Positions 60,328-64,000 of a stretch of DNA of 64,000 nucleotides are shown piece by piece. The notes under the pieces are model-generated. The model ran no database searches and was not told the origin of the DNA. It was given only the letters and a program-made list of their open reading frames with translations. Position 1 is the stretch's first letter, and each line of letters begins with the position of its first letter. The stretch is taken from positions 1-64,000 of the forward strand of contig NZ_DCLL01000032.1 of the NCBI RefSeq assembly GCF_002321025.1, read 5' to 3'. This stretch comes from Acinetobacter lwoffii (GTDB lineage Bacteria > Pseudomonadota > Gammaproteobacteria > Pseudomonadales > Moraxellaceae). Position numbers and translations under genes: made by a program.

Positions 60328-62547
60328 TTATCTTTGAATCAACAGTTTATTTGCTTTTTGATATCCGCGTGGTAAAAGCTGTCCTTTTGCACCGCGCTTA
60401 CCGATATATTTGCGCAAATCATCCCCTTTTAATTTTAACTGCTGTTGTCCTGCAAGCACTTGAATTATTTCATCAAGCTTCAATATTGTCATGGACAAAA
60501 TTTGATCACTATCTTCAAGTTGTATCAATTTATTTCCTTTACCTTTGTTCAATACAGGTAATTCTGCTAAATCGACAATCAACAGGCGTCCTGCTGAACT
60601 GAGCAGTGCAACATGCGTGGCATCATCGAGTGGATGCAGGTTCATGACCTCTGCCCCTTCAGATAAATTCAGGAAAGCTTTCCCCGCTTTGGCACTGGTA
60701 TCCAGCTGCTTGGCCTGGGTTTTAAAACCATAACCTTTATTACTTGCCGCTAGAATTTCAGTTTCATCCTCTGCCACCAGAACCTGTTTAAAACCCACCC
60801 CACTGCCAGGAGACAGTTTTGAACTGAGCGGCTCACCGAGACCACGTGCGGATGGCAATGTGTTGATGGCCAAGGCATAGCTACGGCCAGTGTCATCTAA
60901 TACATAAACGCGTTGATTGGATTTGCCCTGTGCATGACTCAAGTACTGATCACCCGCACGGAAATTCAGATTTTCTGCATCGACTTCATGACCTTTGGCA
61001 CAGCGAATCCAGCCAGCTTCTGATAACACCACCGTTACCGGATCGGCCGGCAACATTTCAGTTTCATTAATTGCAGCAGCTTCGGCACGTTGTACGATTG
61101 GCGAACGGCGATCATCACCAAATTTCTTGGCATCGTCTTTCAGTTCAGAAATGATCAGGCTTTTTAAAGATTCTGGATTGGCCAGTTGTTCACGAATTAC
61201 TGCCGCTTTTGCTTCCAGTTCTTCCTGCTCACGGCGCATTTCCATTTCTTCAAGCTTGGCCAAATGACGCAATTTCAGTTCCAGAATCGCTTCGGCCTGA
61301 ATCTCGTCAATATTAAAACGCTGCATTAAAACTGGTTTTGGCTGATCTTCTTCACGGATAATCTGAATCACTTCATCAATATTCAGATAAGCAATGATTA
61401 GACCGCCGAGAATATGTAGGCGTTTTTCGATCTTGTTCAGATGATATTGCAGACGGCGTGTTACCGTGGTTTTACGGATTTCAATCCATTCCAGCAAAAT
61501 ACGACGAATTGATTTCACCTGTGGACGGCCATCGGCACCAATCATGTTCATATTGACACGATAACTGGATTCCAGATCGGTGGTGGCAAACAAGTGACTC
61601 ATCACCGATTCGGCATCAATACGATTCGAACGCAGAACAATGACTAAACGGGTTGGATTGGCATGATCCGATTCATCCCGTACATCACTGACCAGTGGCA
61701 GTTTTTTGGCCTGCATCTGATCGGCAATCTGGGTGATGATTTTGGAGCCTGAGACCTGATATGGCAATTCAGTGATAATAATTTCGTTTTTATCGACGCT
61801 ATAGACCGCACGCATGCGGTAGCTGCCACGCCCTGTGGTCTGGATTTTTAACAGTTCAGCAGGCGGGGTGATAATTTCGGCTTTGGTCGGCAAATCTGGC
61901 GCAGGAATATATTCTGCGATTTTTTCATCGGTCAGGTTCGGATTGCGAATCAGCGCAATGGTCCCTTTGACCACTTCACGCAGGTTATGCGGTGGAATGT
62001 CTGTGGCCATACCAACTGCAATGCCAGTGGTCCCATTCAGCAAGATATTCGGTACACGTGCTGGCAAGTTCACCGGTTCTTTCATGGAACCGTCAAAGTT
62101 GTCCTGCCATTCACAGGTGCCTTGTCCCAGTTCAGACAGCAACAGTTCGCTGTACTGGGAAAGCTTGGCTTCGGTATAACGCATGGCCGCGAAAGACTTC
62201 GGATCATCCGGTGATCCCCAGTTGCCCTGCCCTTCAATAAACGGGTAACGATAACTAAAGGGCTGTGCCATCAGCACCATGGCTTCATAGCAGGCCGAGT
62301 CGCCATGTGGATGATATTTACCGAGTACGTCACCGACCGTACGTGCCGATTTCTTCGGTTTGCTGGTCCATTTCAGGCCCAGCTCACTCATGGCATAGAC
62401 AATCCGGCGCTGTACCGGTTTCAGGCCATCGCTAATATGAGGGAGTGCCCGATCCATAATCACGTACATGGCGTAATTCAGATAAGCTTGTTCGGTAAAT
62501 TCTGCTACGGAGCGGTTTTCTGTCGCATGATGCGCAAGGCTTGTCAT
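60328..62547 (-). CDS. parC: DNA topoisomerase IV subunit A
   Basis: 739-residue type IIA topoisomerase subunit that decatenates daughter chromosomes with ParE. The DNA-gating Tyr is Tyr124 in AAMRYTEAKL. The quinolone-resistance region HPHGDSACYE has Ser84 and Glu88, the susceptible-type residues. A C-terminal beta-pinwheel with repeated motifs starts near residue 500. parE is not adjacent, unlike the gyrase-style arrangement of some bacteria. Length is typical of Acinetobacter-type ParC. Confidence 0.97.
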   Translation of the reverse strand: MTSLAHHATENRSVAEFTEQAYLNYAMYVIMDRALPHISDGLKPVQRRIVYAMSELGLKWTSKPKKSARTVGDVLGKYHPHGDSACYEAMVLMAQPFSYRYPFIEGQGNWGSPDDPKSFAAMRYTEAKLSQYSELLLSELGQGTCEWQDNFDGSMKEPVNLPARVPNILLNGTTGIAVGMATDIPPHNLREVVKGTIALIRNPNLTDEKIAEYIPAPDLPTKAEIITPPAELLKIQTTGRGSYRMRAVYSVDKNEIIITELPYQVSGSKIITQIADQMQAKKLPLVSDVRDESDHANPTRLVIVLRSNRIDAESVMSHLFATTDLESSYRVNMNMIGADGRPQVKSIRRILLEWIEIRKTTVTRRLQYHLNKIEKRLHILGGLIIAYLNIDEVIQIIREEDQPKPVLMQRFNIDEIQAEAILELKLRHLAKLEEMEMRREQEELEAKAAVIREQLANPESLKSLIISELKDDAKKFGDDRRSPIVQRAEAAAINETEMLPADPVTVVLSEAGWIRCAKGHEVDAENLNFRAGDQYLSHAQGKSNQRVYVLDDTGRSYALAINTLPSARGLGEPLSSKLSPGSGVGFKQVLVAEDETEILAASNKGYGFKTQAKQLDTSAKAGKAFLNLSEGAEVMNLHPLDDATHVALLSSAGRLLIVDLAELPVLNKGKGNKLIQLEDSDQILSMTILKLDEIIQVLAGQQQLKLKGDDLRKYIGKRGAKGQLLPRGYQKANKLLIQR

Positions 62548-62712
62548 AACAACCTATAGTCCTAAATAATTCGTTTTTGTATCAATGTTTCTTATGCTAA
62601 GTCGTGGCTGTAGATGACACAAGGGCATCAAATGGCTCAGCGCGACAATTTGTGTCTTATGGCCTAAAAATATCCACTTTATAGACTCTAAGCAACTAAA
62701 AAATCATTCCCT

Positions 62713-64000
62713 TTATAAGCCCATCGATTCCAGGGTCTTGCCTTTGGTTTCTTCACCCAAGACCAGAATCACAATCGCGACAGCAATCAGAACCGCAGTA
62801 AACATGGTGAAGACATAACTAAAACCATTGGGCATGCCCATCAGGTGTGTTACGGCAAAAGGTGCCGCGATACCGCCAATACGGCCCACTGCGCCCGCCC
62901 AGCCTGAACCAAAGGCACGGATATTGGTCGGATATTGTTCCGGCGTATAAGTATAGAGCACACCCCAGGCGCCCAGATTAAAGAAGGACATTAGACAGCC
63001 CCAAATCACGATTTCAGTAACACTACCCGACTGACCAAAGAAATAGGCCGAGATCGCGCACATGCCAATAAAGCCGGCCAAGGTCGGCTTACGACCCAGC
63101 TTTTCGACCAACCATGCCGCCACCAGATAACCGGGCAACTGCGCCAGAATCATAATCAGTACATATTCAAATGACTGTACGATGCTATAGCCTTCTTTGA
63201 CCAGTAAGCTTGGCAACCAGGTAAAGATGCCATAATAGGAAAAAATAATACCGAACCAGATCAGCCAGAGCATGAGCGTACGGCGCGCAAAGATACCCGA
63301 CCATAACTGTGCAAATGAAATATGCTGCTTCTCTGCAACCGGTTTCACTTCAAAGATTTCATAGACTTGAACACCACATTTCGCTTCAATCTTTTTCACC
63401 AGTGCCGAAGCTTCCTCTACACGGCCACGGTTAATCAGGAAGGGAATAGATTCTGGTATCATTTTCCAGATCACGATGGCATACAGCGCAGGCAGGCCAC
63501 CAATCATAAAAGCGGTTTGCCAGCCAAAATCAGGAATGATAAAGCGCGATACTAGCGCCGCGACCAGCCAGCCCAATCCCCAGAAACTTTCCAGCAAGAC
63601 AATAAAACGGCCACGTACATGCGCAGGAATATATTCACTGACCAGCGTCACAGCCACCGGCAACTGACCACCCAAGCCTAAACCAACGATAAAACGGAAT
63701 ACCAGCAACCAGGTTAGATTCGGTGCAAAAGCGCAGGCTGCCGTGGCTAGGCTATAAATGACCAGGGTCGCAGCAAAGACTGTTTTTCGGCCAAAACGGT
63801 CTGCTAGGCCACCTGAAAAAATCGCCCCGATCGCCATGCCGACAAAACCGATCGACACCACCCAGCTTTTTTGATCGGCAGTCATCTGCCAGTCTTCAGC
63901 CATTTTGGCCAGGATAAAGGAAATCAATCCGGTATCCATCGCATCAAACATCCAGCCCAGTCCAATCACCACCAGCAAGGTGTAGTGAAACCTACCAATC
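62713..64000 (-). CDS. MFS transporter (sugar/aromatic-acid porter type), 5' end cut by window edge
   Basis: At least 428 codons are visible; the frame stays open to base 64000 (reading IGRFHYTLL before VVIGLGWMFDAMDTG), so the true start lies outside. About 12 helices. MFS loop motifs GGLADRFGRKTVF (loop 2-3) and WLVEKLGRKPTL (loop 8-9), plus the PVTV-like LPVAVTLVSEYIPAHVRGRF, fit the sugar porter or aromatic-acid:H+ symporter branch. Substrate unknown. Terminal ESMGL is followed by no clear terminator. Confidence 0.88.
   Translation of the reverse strand, partial: IGRFHYTLLVVIGLGWMFDAMDTGLISFILAKMAEDWQMTADQKSWVVSIGFVGMAIGAIFSGGLADRFGRKTVFAATLVIYSLATAACAFAPNLTWLLVFRFIVGLGLGGQLPVAVTLVSEYIPAHVRGRFIVLLESFWGLGWLVAALVSRFIIPDFGWQTAFMIGGLPALYAIVIWKMIPESIPFLINRGRVEEASALVKKIEAKCGVQVYEIFEVKPVAEKQHISFAQLWSGIFARRTLMLWLIWFGIIFSYYGIFTWLPSLLVKEGYSIVQSFEYVLIMILAQLPGYLVAAWLVEKLGRKPTLAGFIGMCAISAYFFGQSGSVTEIVIWGCLMSFFNLGAWGVLYTYTPEQYPTNIRAFGSGWAGAVGRIGGIAAPFAVTHLMGMPNGFSYVFTMFTAVLIAVAIVILVLGEETKGKTLESMGL

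Noticed and set aside
62616..62656. Seven-bp inverted repeat GACACAA/TTGTGTC between parC and the MFS gene as a terminator
   Set aside because: The arms are only 7 bp with a 27-nt loop and no T-run follows on either strand, so it is not convincing.
1..64000. CRISPR arrays, insertion sequences, integrons, prophage or toxin-antitoxin loci
   Set aside because: No regularly spaced direct repeats, transposase, phage structural genes or paired small toxin-antitoxin frames were recognised on either strand.

Overview
The window is ordinary core chromosome of a gammaproteobacterium of the family Moraxellaceae, most likely Acinetobacter. This is inferred from moderate GC content, the gene families and the gene order: tpiA-secG-tRNA-Leu(GAG)-tRNA-fMet, pilB-pilC-pilD-coaE, a TolC-family gene followed by thiC-nudF-cpdA, and nrdR-ribD-adenine methyltransferase-ribE. 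I see no prophage, insertion sequence, integron, CRISPR array or defence island. The only tyrosine recombinase is the housekeeping XerD. The left edge cuts an initiator tRNA and the right edge cuts an MFS transporter gene.

Layout. 0-1.4 kb (minus): tpiA, secG, tRNA-Leu and the 5' end of tRNA-fMet. 1.6-6 kb (plus): pilB-pilC-pilD-coaE, the type IV pilus motor, platform and prepilin peptidase followed by CoA synthesis. 6-8.2 kb (minus): a DMT permease, rlmB and ppnP. 8.6-11.4 kb (plus): recN, yqgE, ruvX. 11.5-16.3 kb: alkB, an ABC exporter, phoU and a TolC-family protein. 16.6-23.3 kb (plus): an unknown lipoprotein, thiC behind a TPP riboswitch, nudF-cpdA, dksA-gluQ and a zinc-ribbon protein. 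23.3-28.5 kb (minus): murD-ftsW and a Fur-type feoA-feoB operon ending in a small Cys-rich membrane protein. 28.7-33.1 kb (plus): xerD, a lipoprotein DsbC, hom, thrC.

33-43 kb: a PBP7-type peptidase (minus), a GacA-type regulator and pilS-pilR (plus), then gpmI-ctpA and lptF-lptG (minus). 43.3-45.8 kb (plus): pepA-holC and a coiled-coil protein of unknown function. 45.9-52 kb (minus): dedA, the nrdR-ribD-methyltransferase-ribE operon, and glnK-amtB behind a sigma54-like promoter. 52-54 kb (plus): ubiK and an uninterrupted comM. 54-57 kb: two outer-membrane porins flanking a 0.6 kb very AT-rich gap. 57-64 kb: ppa, a MAPEG protein, a small membrane protein, fadD, parC and an MFS transporter.

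Functional threads. Type IV pilus assembly (pilBCD) and its two-component control (pilSR) sit with comM, which fits a twitching and naturally transformable bacterium. Envelope building is represented by murD, ftsW, lptFG, the PBP7-type peptidase, TolC, the porins and CtpA. Nitrogen (glnK-amtB), iron (feoAB) and thiamine (thiC) each carry a recognisable control element in the sequence.

The window does not show an obvious new biological system. The items most worth a second look are the orphan DNA adenine methyltransferase embedded in the riboflavin operon, two hairpins that appear to mask the translation starts of gluQ and nudF, the alternative pairing downstream of the TPP aptamer, the DsbC lipoprotein, and several perfect inverted repeats in divergent or promoter regions. 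All were read by eye; no alignment, folding or database search was run.
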